A DNA stretch of 13,829 nt from positions 1-13,829 of the forward strand of contig NZ_CALDGS010000149.1 in the NCBI RefSeq assembly GCF_937941905.1. Direction: 5' to 3'. This DNA is from an uncultured Mycolicibacterium sp. (GTDB lineage: Bacteria; Actinomycetota; Actinomycetes; Mycobacteriales; Mycobacteriaceae). Below, piece by piece: positions 1 to 6,766 of this stretch (its first letter is position 1; the number at the start of each line of letters is the position of its first letter). The notes beneath the pieces are model-generated. The model did no database searches. It was not told the DNA's origin and saw only the letters and a list, made by a program, of their open reading frames with translations. The position numbers were made by a program, and so were the translations under genes.

Positions 1-16
1 TCCGCCGCGGTAGGGG

Positions 17-1588
17 TCACTCCCACTCGATGGTCCCCGGCGGCTTGCTGGTGATGTCCAGCACGACGCGGTTGACCTCGGGCACCTCGTTGGTGATCCG
101 GGTGGAGATGCGCTCCAGCACGTCGTAGGGCACCCGGGTCCAGTCGGCGGTCATGGCGTCCTCGGACGAGACCGGCCGCAGCACGATCGGGTGCCCGTAG
201 GTGCGGGCGTCGCCCTGCACGCCGACCGAGCGGACGTCGGCCAGCAGCACCACCGGGCACTGCCAGATCTGGTGGTCCAGGCCGGCGGCGGTGAGTTCCT
301 CGCGGGCGATGGCGTCGGCCCTGCGCAGCGTGGCCAGCCGCTCGGCGGTCACCTCGCCGACGATCCGGATGCCCAGGCCCGGGCCCGGGAACGGCTGGCG
401 CGCAACGATTTCCTCGGGCAGGCCGAGCTCGCGTCCGACGGCGCGGACCTCGTCCTTGAACAGCGTGCGCAGCGGCTCGACGAGCTTGAACTTCAGGTCC
501 GGCGGCAGCCCGCCGACGTTGTGGTGGCTCTTGATGTTCGCCGCGCCGGCGCCGCCGCCGGACTCCACCACGTCCGGGTACAGCGTGCCCTGCACCAGGA
601 ACTCGACCTCGCCGTCGGTCGCGCCGAGCGCGTCACGCACCGCGCGCTCGAAGGCGCGGATGAACTCGCGGCCGATGATCTTGCGCTTGCCCTCCGGGTT
701 GGTCACCCCGGACAGCGCCTCCAGGAAGGTCTCGGCGGCGTCGAAGACGACGAGGTTGGCGCCGGTGGCGGCGACGAAGTCCCGCTGCACCTGGTCGCGC
801 TCCCCGGCGCGCAGCAGCCCGTGGTCGACGAACACACACGTCAGCCGGTCGCCGATGGCGCGCTGCACCAGAGCGGCGGCCACCGCGGAGTCCACCCCGC
901 CGGACAGCCCGCAGATGGCGCGGCCGTCGCCGATCTGCTCGCGGACCTGCTCGACGAGCTGCTCGACGATGTTGGCCGGGGTCCAGGCCGGGGCGATGCC
1001 GGCGAACTCGTGCAGGAACCGGCTGAGCACCTGCTGGCCGTGCGGGGAGTGCAGCACCTCGGGGTGGTACTGCACCCCGGCGAGCTTGCGGCCGGGATCC
1101 TCGAACGCGGCGACCGGGGCGCCGGCGCTGGTGGCCACCACCTCGAAGCCCTCGGGCGCGCGGGTGACCGCGTCGCCGTGGCTCATCCACACCGGGTGGG
1201 TCTCGGGCAGCCCCGAGTGCAGCTGCCCGCCGGTGACGTTCAGTTCGGTGCGGCCGTACTCGCTGGTGCCGGTGCGCTCCACGGTGCCGCCGAGCGCCTG
1301 CGCCATGGCCTGGAAGCCGTAGCAGATGCCGAACACCGGGATACCCAGGTCGAACAGCGCGGGATCGAGTTGCGGTGCGCCCTCGGCGTACACGCTGGCC
1401 GGGCCGCCGGACAGCACCACCGCCTGCGGTCGGCGCGCGGCGATCTCGGCGACGCCCAGGGTGTGCGGGACCACCTCGGAGTACACCCGCGCCTCGCGGA
1501 TGCGGCGCGCGATGAGCTGCGCGTACTGGGCCCCGAAGTCGACCACCAGAACGGGCCGGGGGGTGTTGGCTTCGGCTGGGGAGCTCAC
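17..1588 (-). CDS. guaA: GMP synthase (glutamine-hydrolysing)
   Basis: This 523-residue protein converts XMP to GMP using glutamine and ATP, the last step of guanine nucleotide synthesis in the cytoplasm. The N-terminal class I glutamine amidotransferase domain (about residues 12-200) has the nucleophile Cys89 in GICYGFQ and the triad partners His175 and Glu177 in YHPEV. The ATP-pyrophosphatase domain has its P-loop SGGVDS at 229-234. The C-terminal dimerisation and XMP-binding domain ends in the family-typical TIEWE. Length matches the mycobacterial family (about 525 residues). The start is GTG, with no Shine-Dalgarno sequence before it; a TAGACT element 6 bases upstream suggests a leaderless mRNA. 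It lies 37 bases downstream of choD on the same strand. GuaB2, its pathway partner, is encoded 3 kb upstream. Identity is certain; only the exact start is inferred. Confidence 0.98.
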   Translation of the reverse strand: MSSPAEANTPRPVLVVDFGAQYAQLIARRIREARVYSEVVPHTLGVAEIAARRPQAVVLSGGPASVYAEGAPQLDPALFDLGIPVFGICYGFQAMAQALGGTVERTGTSEYGRTELNVTGGQLHSGLPETHPVWMSHGDAVTRAPEGFEVVATSAGAPVAAFEDPGRKLAGVQYHPEVLHSPHGQQVLSRFLHEFAGIAPAWTPANIVEQLVEQVREQIGDGRAICGLSGGVDSAVAAALVQRAIGDRLTCVFVDHGLLRAGERDQVQRDFVAATGANLVVFDAAETFLEALSGVTNPEGKRKIIGREFIRAFERAVRDALGATDGEVEFLVQGTLYPDVVESGGGAGAANIKSHHNVGGLPPDLKFKLVEPLRTLFKDEVRAVGRELGLPEEIVARQPFPGPGLGIRIVGEVTAERLATLRRADAIAREELTAAGLDHQIWQCPVVLLADVRSVGVQGDARTYGHPIVLRPVSSEDAMTADWTRVPYDVLERISTRITNEVPEVNRVVLDITSKPPGTIEWE

Positions 1589-1594
1589 CGGGCC

Positions 1595-1600
1595 AGTCTA
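1595..1600 (-). promoter_or_regulatory. Predicted -10 box for leaderless guaA transcript
   Basis: On the minus strand TAGACT (fits TANNNT) is followed by six bases, GGCCCG, and then the GTG start of guaA. Mycobacterial -10 boxes usually lie 6-8 bases before the transcription start, so the mRNA would begin at the start codon. No purine-rich ribosome binding site is visible and no convincing -35 element is seen. This would give guaA a promoter independent of choD read-through. Confidence 0.5.
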
Positions 1601-1625
1601 GTGGTGGCCGCCCGGCCGCCGCGGT

Positions 1626-3356
1626 TCAGCCCGCCGAGCCGACCGGCTCGATCGGCAGCCGCAGCGCGGCCGGTGCCTCGGCCGGAACCACCGGTTTCAC
1701 CGGCGGCACCGGGGCCAGCCGCCGGTACGGTTCGCCCTGCGCCGGCCGCGGATCCTGCTGGCCCTTGTTGGGCCACAGCGCCGCGGCGCGCTCGGCCTGC
1801 GCGGCGATGGACAGCGACGGATTGACCCCGAGGTTGGCCGAGATGGCCGCACCGTCGGTGACGTACAGCGTCGGGTAGTTCCACACCCGGTGGTAGGGGT
1901 CGATGACGCCGGTCTCGGGGCTGTCGCCGATCGCCGCGCCGCCGAGGAAGTGCGCGGTGAGCGGGATGTTGAACAGCTCGCCCCAGGTACCGCCGGCCAC
2001 CCCGTCGATCTTCTCGGCGATGCGGCGGGTGACCCGGTTGCCGACCGGGATCCAGGTCGGGTTCGGCTGCCCGTGGCCCTGCTTGCTGGTGTAGCGGCGG
2101 ATGCCGAACGGCCCGCGCTTGGTGAAGGTGGTGATCGAGTTGTCCAGGTGCTGCATCACCAGCGCGATGAGCGTGCGCTCGCTCCACCGGCGCACGTTGA
2201 GCAGCCGCAGCGTGCCGCGCGGGTCGGCCGCGGCGTTGTGGAAGAGCTGCTTCCAGCGCGGCACGTCGGTGCCCTCCGGCCCGTAGCCGTCGGTCATCAG
2301 CGTCTGCAGCAGCCCCATCGCGTTGGAGCCCTTGCCGTAGCGCACCGGCTCGATGTGGGTGTCCGGTGTGGGGTGGATGGAGGAGGTGATGGCCACCCCG
2401 TGGGTCAGGTTCAGATCCGGGGCGACCTCGAATCTGCCTGCGCCGACGATGGATTCGGAGTTGGTGCGGGTCAGCACGCCCAGCCGCGGCGAGAGCTTGG
2501 GCAGCTTGCCGGCGTCGCGCATCCGGAACAGCAGCCGCTGGGTGCCCCAGGTGCCGGCGGCCAGCACCAGGTGGGTCGCGGTGAACGAGCGCCGGTCCTT
2601 GCGCACCCAGGCGCCGGTGCGCACGGTGTCGACGCGCCAGGTGCCGTCGGGCAGCTGTTCGAAACCGGTCACGGTGCGCAGCGGGTGCACCTCGGTGCCG
2701 GCCTGTTCGGCCAGCCCGAGGTAGTTCTTGACCAGGGTGTTCTTGGCGTTGTGCCGGCAACCGGTCATGCACTCGCCGCATTCGATGCAGCCGGTGCGGG
2801 CCGGCCCGACGCCACCGAAATACGGGTCCGGCACGGTCTTGCCCGGGGTCTTCTGCCCGTCGGGTCCGAAGAACACGCCGACCGGGGTGAGCCGGAAGGT
2901 GTGTCCGACGCCCATCTCCTCGGCGACCTCCTTCATGACGCGGTCGGCGTCGGTGAAGGTCGGGTTGGTGACCACGCCGAGCATGCGCTGGGCCTGGTCG
3001 TAGTAGGGCATCAGCTCGGCGCGCCAGTCGGTGATGTGCGCCCACTGTTTGTCGGCGAAGAACGGCTCCGGCGGCACGTAGAGGGTGTTGGCGTAGTTCA
3101 GCGAGCCGCCGCCCACCCCGGCGCCGGCCAGGATCATCACGTTGCGCAGCAGGTGGATGCGCTGCACGCCGTAGCAGCCGAGCTTCGGCGCCCAGAGGAA
3201 CCGGCGCAGGTCCCACGACGTCTTGGCGAAGTCCTCGTCGGCGAAGCGTCGGCCGGCCTCGAGCACACCGACCTTGTAGCCCTTCTCGGTCAGCCGCAAC
3301 GCGGTGACGCTGCCCCCGAATCCGGAGCCGATGATGAGGACGTCGTAGTCAGGCAT
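1626..3356 (-). CDS. choD: ChoD-type cholesterol oxidase / GMC oxidoreductase
   Basis: This is a 576-residue FAD enzyme of the glucose-methanol-choline (GMC) superfamily, orthologous by sequence and position to M. tuberculosis ChoD (Rv3409c), annotated as cholesterol oxidase. The Rossmann FAD motif GSGFGG is at 10-15. A glycine-rich GAGVGGGSLNYANTLY segment follows near 78-93. The C-terminal GMC signature with HFLGG, a Val-Ile-Asp-Pro stretch and DGAAISANLGVNPS is present. No secretion signal is seen, so it is probably cytoplasmic or peripheral. Four cysteines at 190, 193, 196 and 200 have C-x2-C-x2-C-x3-C spacing. The ATG at 3356 (MPDYDVLI) is preferred over an upstream TTG at 3377 because it matches the family N-terminus. 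Whether ChoD really oxidises cholesterol in vivo is debated, so the substrate is less sure than the fold. Confidence 0.93.
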   Translation of the reverse strand: MPDYDVLIIGSGFGGSVTALRLTEKGYKVGVLEAGRRFADEDFAKTSWDLRRFLWAPKLGCYGVQRIHLLRNVMILAGAGVGGGSLNYANTLYVPPEPFFADKQWAHITDWRAELMPYYDQAQRMLGVVTNPTFTDADRVMKEVAEEMGVGHTFRLTPVGVFFGPDGQKTPGKTVPDPYFGGVGPARTGCIECGECMTGCRHNAKNTLVKNYLGLAEQAGTEVHPLRTVTGFEQLPDGTWRVDTVRTGAWVRKDRRSFTATHLVLAAGTWGTQRLLFRMRDAGKLPKLSPRLGVLTRTNSESIVGAGRFEVAPDLNLTHGVAITSSIHPTPDTHIEPVRYGKGSNAMGLLQTLMTDGYGPEGTDVPRWKQLFHNAAADPRGTLRLLNVRRWSERTLIALVMQHLDNSITTFTKRGPFGIRRYTSKQGHGQPNPTWIPVGNRVTRRIAEKIDGVAGGTWGELFNIPLTAHFLGGAAIGDSPETGVIDPYHRVWNYPTLYVTDGAAISANLGVNPSLSIAAQAERAAALWPNKGQQDPRPAQGEPYRRLAPVPPVKPVVPAEAPAALRLPIEPVGSAG

Positions 3357-3370
3357 GCGCCCAGTATGGA

Positions 3371-3384
3371 TTACCAACCGGTAA
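3371..3384. promoter_or_regulatory. Operator-like dyad upstream of choD
   Basis: TTACC-AACC-GGTAA is a perfect 5-bp inverted repeat with a 4-base spacer, starting 15 bases upstream of the choD ATG. On the minus strand it lies just downstream of a possible TTTACA-N17-TAGAGA promoter (3415-3388), or just upstream of an alternative CATACT -10 box (3368-3363) that would give a leaderless mRNA. Either geometry suits a repressor. Size and symmetry resemble TetR-family operators. It does not fit the KstR consensus TnnAACnnGTTnnA, as one core base differs and the flanks fail. Confidence 0.45.
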
Positions 3385-3395
3385 CTTCTCTAGAC

Positions 3396-3422
3396 AGGGG
3401 ACCCTTCTTTGTAAAGTCCCCT
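3396..3422. terminator. Hairpin between guaB3 and choD
   Basis: AGGGGAC (3396-3402) pairs perfectly with GTCCCCT (3416-3422) around a 13-base loop, with a nested CTTT/AAAG pair. It begins 20 bases past the guaB3 stop in the direction of transcription and has no U-tract. It may be a weak guaB3 terminator. It also overlaps the candidate choD -35 region, so it could instead be an operator. Confidence 0.35.
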
Positions 3423-3441
3423 CCCCCGCGAGGAACCGGGG

Positions 3442-4581
3442 TCAGCTCCCGACGGTCAGACCGACCTTCTGGAACTCCTTGAGGTCGCAGTAGCCGGCCT
3501 TGGCCATCGAGCGGCGCAGCCCGCCGACGAGGTTCAGCGAGCCGAACGGGTCGTCGCTCGGCCCGTTGAGCACCCGCTCCAGCGGGGGCCGCTCCTCGTC
3601 GATGGCCACCTGCAGCAGCGCCCCGCGCGGCAGCGACGGGTGCGCCGCGGCCGACGGCCAGAACCAGCCCCGGCCCAGCGCCTCGGCCGACCCGGCCAGC
3701 GGGGTGCCCAGCATCACCGCGTCGGCGCCGCAGGCGATGGCCTTGGCCAGGTCACCCGAGGTGTGGATGTCGCCGTCGGCGATGACGTGCACGTACCGGC
3801 CGCCGGTCTCGTCGAGGTACTCGCGGCGGGCGGCGGCGGCGTCGGCGATCGCGGTGGCCATCGGCACGCTGATGCCGAGCACCTCACCGCTGGTGGTGGC
3901 GCCCTCGGTGGAGCCGTAGCCGACGATGACGCCGGCCGCACCGGTGCGCATCAGGTGCAGCGCGGTGCGGTGGTCGAGCACGCCGCCGGCCACCACCGGC
4001 ACGTCCAGCTCGGAGATGAACGTCTTGAGGTTCAGCGGCTCGCCGTTGTTGGCGACCCGTTCGGCGGAGATGATCGTGCCCTGGATGACCAGCAGGTCGA
4101 TCCCGGCCTGCACCAGCATCGGGGTGAGCGCCTGGGCGTTCTGCGGGCTGACCCGGACCGCGGTGGTCACCCCGGCCTCGCGGATGCGCGCCACCGCCGC
4201 GCCGAGCAGTTCGGGGTCCAGCGGCGCGGCGTGCAGCTGCTGCAGCAGGCGCACCGGCGCGGCCGGGTCCGGGTCGTTCTCGGCGACGTCGATGACCTGC
4301 GCGATCTTGGCCTGGACATCGGCATGCCGGCCGATCAGGCCCTCGCCGTTGATGACGCCGAGCCCGCCGAGCCGGCCGAGCTCGATGGCGAACTCCACCG
4401 ACACCAGCGCGTCGGTCGGGTGCGACAGCACCGGGATGTCGAACCGGTAGGCGTCGAGCTGCCAGGCGGTGGAGACGTCCTTGGACGAGCGGGTCCGCCG
4501 CGACGGGACGATGTTGATGTCATCGAGCTCGTAGGTGCGGCGGGCGGTGCGGCCCATGCCGATCTCGACCATGTCACGCAT
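3442..4581 (-). CDS. guaB3: IMP dehydrogenase-family protein GuaB3
   Basis: This 379-residue IMPDH-related TIM-barrel protein matches mycobacterial GuaB3 (Rv3410c family) throughout. Unlike GuaB2 it has no CBS domain insert. The segment GYGSTEGATTSGEVLG (221-236) corresponds to the catalytic loop of IMPDH (GPGSICTTR in GuaB2), but no cysteine is present there. From family knowledge, M. tuberculosis GuaB3 showed no IMPDH activity, while cyanobacterial GuaB3 keeps the cysteine and is active; the role here is unresolved. The ATG at 4581 is chosen because a GAGG lies 10 bases upstream; a second in-frame ATG at 4572 gives MVEIG, the N-terminus used in M. tuberculosis. It is 87 bases downstream of guaB2 on the same strand, so co-transcription is likely, although a separate -10 box is visible. 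Confidence 0.95.
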   Translation of the reverse strand: MRDMVEIGMGRTARRTYELDDINIVPSRRTRSSKDVSTAWQLDAYRFDIPVLSHPTDALVSVEFAIELGRLGGLGVINGEGLIGRHADVQAKIAQVIDVAENDPDPAAPVRLLQQLHAAPLDPELLGAAVARIREAGVTTAVRVSPQNAQALTPMLVQAGIDLLVIQGTIISAERVANNGEPLNLKTFISELDVPVVAGGVLDHRTALHLMRTGAAGVIVGYGSTEGATTSGEVLGISVPMATAIADAAAARREYLDETGGRYVHVIADGDIHTSGDLAKAIACGADAVMLGTPLAGSAEALGRGWFWPSAAAHPSLPRGALLQVAIDEERPPLERVLNGPSDDPFGSLNLVGGLRRSMAKAGYCDLKEFQKVGLTVGS

Positions 4582-4619
4582 GAAAAATCAGCCTCGTTTC
4601 GGCTCGGCGGTCCGCAGCA

Positions 4620-4625
4620 AAGATA
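4620..4625 (-). promoter_or_regulatory. Possible guaB3 -10 box
   Basis: TATCTT on the minus strand fits TANNNT and sits in the 87-base guaB2-guaB3 gap. It predicts a 5' untranslated region of roughly 30 bases that contains the GAGG ribosome binding site. No good -35 element is visible, so guaB3 may rely mainly on guaB2 read-through. Confidence 0.3.
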
Positions 4626-4668
4626 CGAGACACGAACCGCGGTGCGTCGGATTCGGCGCGACGAAACG

Positions 4669-6210
4669 TCAGCGCGCGTAGTAGTTCGGTGCCTCGACGG
4701 TCATGGCGATGTCGTGCGGATGGCTCTCCCGCAGCCCGGCCGGGGTGATGCGCACGAACTGCGCCTGCTGCAGCTGCTCGATGGTGGCCGAGCCGGTGTA
4801 GCCCATGGCCGCGCGCAGCCCGCCGACGAGCTGGTGGATCACCGAGGTGAGCGGCCCGCGGAACGGCACCCGGCCCTCGATGCCCTCCGGCACCAGCTTG
4901 TCCTCGGAGAGCACGTCGTCCTGGAAGTAGCGGTCCTTGGAGTAGCTCTTGGCCGCACCCCGGCTCTGCATCGCGCCCAGCGAGCCCATGCCGCGGTAGC
5001 TCTTGTACTGCTTGCCGTTGACGTAGATCAGCTCGCCCGGGGACTCGGCGGTGCCGGCCAGCAGCGACCCGAGCATGGCGGTGGACGCGCCGGCGGCCAG
5101 CGCCTTGGCGATGTCACCGGAATACTGCAGGCCGCCGTCGGCGATGACCGGCACGCCGTGCGGGGCGCAGGCGGCGGCGGCCTCGAGGATGGCGGTGATC
5201 TGCGGGGCACCCACCCCGGCCACCACGCGGGTGGTGCAGATGGAGCCCGGACCCACCCCGACCTTGACCGCGTCGGCGCCGGCCTCGACCAGCGCGGCCG
5301 CGGCGGCGCGGGTGGCGACGTTGCCGCCGACCACCTCGACCCGGTCGCCGACCTCCTTCTTGAGCCGGGCGACCATCTCCAGCACGGCCCGGTTGTGGGC
5401 GTGCGCGGTGTCGACGACGAGCACGTCCACCCCGGCGTCGGTGAGCGCCATGGCGCGCTCCCAGGCGTCCTGGCCCACCCCGACCGCCGCACCGACGAGC
5501 AGCCGGCCGTCGGCGTCCTTGGTGGCGTTGGGGAACTGCTCGGTCTTGACGAAGTCCTTGACGGTGATCAGCCCGGTGAGCCGGCCGTCGCCGTCGACGA
5601 TGGGCAGCTTCTCGATCTTGTGGCGGCGCAGCAGGTTCAGCGCGGCCTCGGCCGACACCCCCTCGCGGGCGGTGATCAGCGGCGCCTTGGTCATCACCTC
5701 CGACACGCGCTTGTTCTTGTCCACCTCGAAGCGCATGTCGCGGTTGGTGATGATGCCGACCAGCTCGCCGTTCTTGTCGACCACCGGCAGCCCGGAGATG
5801 CGGAACCGGGCGCACATGGCGTCGACCTCGGCCAGCGTGTTGTCCGGCGAGCAGGTGACCGGGTCGGTGACCATCCCGGCCTCCGAGCGCTTCACCGTCT
5901 CGACCTGGCCGGCCTGCTCGTTGATCGGCAGGTTGCGGTGCAGCACACCCATCCCGCCGACGCGGGCCATGGCGATGGCCATCCGCGACTCGGTGACGGT
6001 GTCCATGGCCGAGCTGACCAACGGCACCTTCAGCCGGATCTTCTTGGTGAGCTGGCTGGACGTGTCGGCCGCGGCGGGAACCACATCGGAGGTAGCCGGC
6101 AACAGCAGCACGTCGTCGAACGTCAGACCAAGCATGGCGATCTTGGTCGGGTCATCACCTCCGGTGGGCACCGGAACGGCGATGGGAACGCTGCTTTCAG
6201 CGATCGACAT
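4669..6210 (-). CDS. guaB2: IMP dehydrogenase
   Basis: This 513-residue enzyme catalyses NAD-dependent oxidation of IMP to XMP, the rate-limiting step towards GMP, in the cytoplasm. The catalytic Cys325 lies in GPGSICTTR. Two CBS modules occupy about residues 113-225, inserted in the TIM barrel as usual. The substrate-binding DGGLQYSGD (358-366), the mobile flap around 430-450 and the C-terminal APNYYAR are all present. The open frame extends to 6429, but the ATG at 6210 is the start: it has GGAGG eight bases upstream, and the extension would run through the divergent promoter and into the opposite-strand gene. The first ~20 residues differ from the M. tuberculosis protein, which is slightly longer (529, from memory). 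GuaB2 is the essential IMPDH of mycobacteria. Confidence 0.98.
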   Translation of the reverse strand: MSIAESSVPIAVPVPTGGDDPTKIAMLGLTFDDVLLLPATSDVVPAAADTSSQLTKKIRLKVPLVSSAMDTVTESRMAIAMARVGGMGVLHRNLPINEQAGQVETVKRSEAGMVTDPVTCSPDNTLAEVDAMCARFRISGLPVVDKNGELVGIITNRDMRFEVDKNKRVSEVMTKAPLITAREGVSAEAALNLLRRHKIEKLPIVDGDGRLTGLITVKDFVKTEQFPNATKDADGRLLVGAAVGVGQDAWERAMALTDAGVDVLVVDTAHAHNRAVLEMVARLKKEVGDRVEVVGGNVATRAAAAALVEAGADAVKVGVGPGSICTTRVVAGVGAPQITAILEAAAACAPHGVPVIADGGLQYSGDIAKALAAGASTAMLGSLLAGTAESPGELIYVNGKQYKSYRGMGSLGAMQSRGAAKSYSKDRYFQDDVLSEDKLVPEGIEGRVPFRGPLTSVIHQLVGGLRAAMGYTGSATIEQLQQAQFVRITPAGLRESHPHDIAMTVEAPNYYAR

Positions 6211-6245
6211 GGGTGGGGCCTCCAGACGGGCGAAGCTAGGCATCC

Positions 6246-6251
6246 ATCTTA
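6246..6251 (-). promoter_or_regulatory. Predicted guaB2 -10 box
   Basis: TAAGAT on the minus strand is a good match to TANNNT and lies 35 bases upstream of the guaB2 ATG. The predicted leader of about 29 bases contains the GGAGG ribosome binding site. The -35 region (around CGAGGT) is poor. The element lies in the 136-base divergent region shared with the plus-strand gene at 6347. Confidence 0.5.
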
Positions 6252-6333
6252 TCGACCGCTCCGACTCGACCTCGGGGCACCGCACCTGGGGTGACACGGC
6301 CGGCACGGCTGGCGCGACCCTACTCCCCCTGCG

Positions 6334-6339
6334 TAGGGT
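6334..6339 (+). promoter_or_regulatory. Predicted -10 box for a leaderless transcript
   Basis: TAGGGT (fits TANNNT) is followed by GGGAACC (7 bases) and the GTG start codon at 6347. That spacing puts transcription start on the GTG itself. The purines in between could act as a weak ribosome binding site only if transcription began further upstream. Confidence 0.5.
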
Positions 6340-6346
6340 GGGAACC

Positions 6347-6748
6347 GTGCGAGACCACTTGCCACCGGGCTTGCCGCCCGATCCGTTCGCCGACGATCCG
6401 TGCGATCCCGCGGCGCTGCTCGACGACATCGAGCCCGCGCAGCCGCTGGACCCGCAGGAGCGGATGGCGGTGGAGGCCGATCTTGCCGATCTGGCCGTCT
6501 ACGAGGCACTGCTCGCGCACCGAGGGATCCGCGGCCTGGTGATCACCTGCGACGAATGCCAGCAGGATCACTACCACGACTGGGACATGCTGCGCGCCAA
6601 CCTGCTGCAGCTGCTGGCCGACGGCACGGTCCGGCCCCACGAGCCGGCCTACGACCCGGAACCCGACGCCTACGTCACCTGGGACTACTGTCGCGGCTAT
6701 GCCGACGCCGCGCTCAACGAGGCGACCTCGGACGACTTCTTCCGCTGA
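6347..6748 (+). CDS. Conserved actinobacterial protein, Rv3412 family
   Basis: This 133-residue protein of unknown function is nearly identical in its central part to M. tuberculosis Rv3412, a DUF5319-type family confined to actinobacteria. It opens with the conserved acidic MRDHLPPGLPPDPFADDP and has a helical middle (about 36-60). A Cys68-x2-Cys71-x3-His75-x-His77 cluster with another Cys at 115 in WDYCRGY suggests metal binding; this is inference. There is no signal peptide or membrane segment. The start is GTG, chosen by homology; the frame stays open far upstream only because it shadows guaB2. It is divergent from guaB2 and convergent with rsdA, and its stop codon forms part of a shared hairpin. 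This position next to guaB2 and the sigD locus is conserved, but the role is unknown. Confidence 0.9.
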   Translation: MRDHLPPGLPPDPFADDPCDPAALLDDIEPAQPLDPQERMAVEADLADLAVYEALLAHRGIRGLVITCDECQQDHYHDWDMLRANLLQLLADGTVRPHEPAYDPEPDAYVTWDYCRGYADAALNEATSDDFFR

Positions 6749-6766
6749 GCCGACCGGCTCGGCTCA
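6746..6766. terminator. Bidirectional hairpin built from two facing stop codons
   Basis: TGAGCCGA (6746-6753) pairs perfectly with TCGGCTCA (6759-6766) around CCGGC. The left arm begins with the TGA of the Rv3412-like gene and the right arm ends with the TGA of rsdA read on the minus strand, so only 15 bases separate the two genes. There is no U-tract on either side, which is common for mycobacterial terminators. Confidence 0.55.

Noticed and set aside
191..1825. Plus-strand open frame of 544 codons over guaA
   Set aside because: Antisense shadow of guaA; composition rich in Gly, Ala, Asp and His with no domain.
3371..3384. KstR operator at choD
   Set aside because: The core would need AAC-N2-GTT; the sequence gives AAC-N2-GTA and the outer T and A positions do not fit.
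1890..3482. Plus-strand open frame of 530 codons over choD
   Set aside because: Antisense shadow of choD, extending through the choD upstream region and into guaB3.
3640..6294. Long plus-strand open frame of 884 codons over guaB3 and guaB2
   Set aside because: It is the antisense shadow of two well-recognised genes in high-GC DNA; the translation is low-complexity and crosses the guaB3-guaB2 gap without a start signal.
6211..6429. N-terminal extension of guaB2 by 73 residues
   Set aside because: It runs over the divergent promoter and the opposite-strand gene; the ATG at 6210 has a strong ribosome binding site and matches the family length.
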